Part shown: piece after piece, positions 63,435-64,000 of the stretch
Layout: each line of letters opens with the position of its first letter
Numbering within the stretch: the first letter of the stretch is position 1
DNA from: Metridium senile
Lineage: Eukaryota; Cnidaria; Anthozoa; Actiniaria; Metridiidae
Assembly (NCBI GenBank): GCA_949775045.1
Contig: OX459097.1
Coordinates: forward strand, 16,840,210 to 16,904,209
Direction: 5' to 3'
Length of the DNA stretch: 64,000 nt
Notes under the pieces: generated by a model
The model's input: only the letters and a program-made list of their open reading frames with translations
What the model was told of the DNA's origin: nothing
The model's database searches: none
Made by a program: the position numbers and the translations under genes

Positions 63435-63815
63435 ATATATTCAATCATTAATTAATTCATTAATTCATTCAATCATTAATTAATTAATTCAATCATTCAT
63501 TAATTCATTCATTCACTCATTCAATCATTCATTAATTCATTGATTGATTCAATCATTCAATCATTAGTTAATTAATTAATTCATTCAATCATTCATTCAT
63601 TCATTCAATCATTCATTCATTCATTAATTAATTCAATCATTCATTCAATCATTAATTAATTAATTAATTCAATCATTCAATCATTAATTCATTAATTCAT
63701 TAATTCATTCATTCATTCAATCATTCAATCATCCATTAATTAATTCATTCATTCATTCATCAATCTTCCATTTACCGATTGATTGATTCATCCATTGATT
63801 CATTTATGTATTCAA
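63435..63815. repeat. (ATTC)n / (ATTA)n-rich array in NAMPT intron 9
   Basis: Interspersed ATTC, AATC and ATTA tetramers, similar in style to 28740-29270. Confidence 0.9.
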
Positions 63816-63834
63816 GCCATCAATTATTCAGGGA

Positions 63835-64000
63835 TTCTGGCATTATGCGGAGGTGCGGACCCGCATAATTGACTACTTTCCGCATAATCCCGCATAATTT
63901 GCCAAAAAAAAAAATAGATAAAAATAGATAAAAGCACCAAAAATGCACCAATGAAACAAATTAAATAGATAAAACAATAGATATATATTAGTTATCTCCC
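63835..64000. repeat. Start of a GCATAATT-type element, cut by the window end
   Basis: GGCATTATGCGGAGGTGCGG, CCCGCATAATT twice and CCGCATAATCCCGCATAATT suggest one end of a dispersed repeat. The right end is outside the window. Confidence 0.35.

Overview
The window is animal nuclear DNA. It is AT-rich, its genes are split by short canonical GT-AG introns, and it is saturated with small palindromic DNA transposons. Protein-level recognition (an EEIG1/FAM102 gene, TOP3B, NAMPT) makes it metazoan. The orphan class A receptors, the many kinds of MITE, the R2-like and L1/Tx1-like retroelement pieces and the Penelope-type hammerhead-like relic point to a cnidarian, most likely an anthozoan (coral or sea anemone). 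That placement is an inference from style and not from a marker gene.

Layout. 1-11 kb is repeat territory: a palindromic element beside a terminal-inverted-repeat element carrying a Crypton-like first exon, a candidate terminal exon of an unknown gene (2803-2941), a hammerhead-like relic, two tandem endonuclease ends of an R2/NeSL-like LINE, a 23-bp minisatellite and a MULE-like element with a 10-bp target duplication. 11-19 kb is a tandem duplication of an orphan rhodopsin-family GPCR (11999-12985 and 17318-18388). The duplicated unit includes about 1 kb of 5' flank and a decayed reverse-transcriptase fragment downstream. 19-23.4 kb holds nested DNA transposons: a PIF/Harbinger-type MITE carrying an exon-like ORF, with a Tc1/IS630-type element with ~470-bp inverted repeats inserted in it.

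23.7-35.3 kb is a complete 12-exon EEIG1/FAM102 gene. My exon model keeps one open frame of 365 codons. 39.1-41.7 kb is DNA topoisomerase 3-beta as a single uninterrupted 858-codon exon. 43.0-57.0 kb is a segmental duplication of a ~4-7 kb block containing the promoter and first exon of NAMPT. Copy 1 (43020-49609) was hit by an L1/Tx1-like LINE 32 bp upstream of the start codon. Copy 2 (50189-57017) was hit by a CACTA-type element, a PIF/Harbinger MITE and others. The rest of NAMPT (exons 2-9, 58265-63327) follows and runs off the right edge. All identified host genes are on the + strand.

The duplication is a natural experiment: each copy provides the empty site for insertions in the other, so several target-site duplications (TAA for PIF/Harbinger, AAA for CACTA, 12 bp for the LINE) can be read exactly. 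The most interesting observations are the NAMPT exon-1 duplication with an in-frame duplicated splice donor, the CACTA-ended element carrying a promoter-like core, MITEs that carry exon-like ORFs, a family of TA-flanked palindromes whose two arms match each other better than they match sister elements, and a recurring TTGGGCTWCCTGTG motif, some copies of which sit at promoter-like sites.
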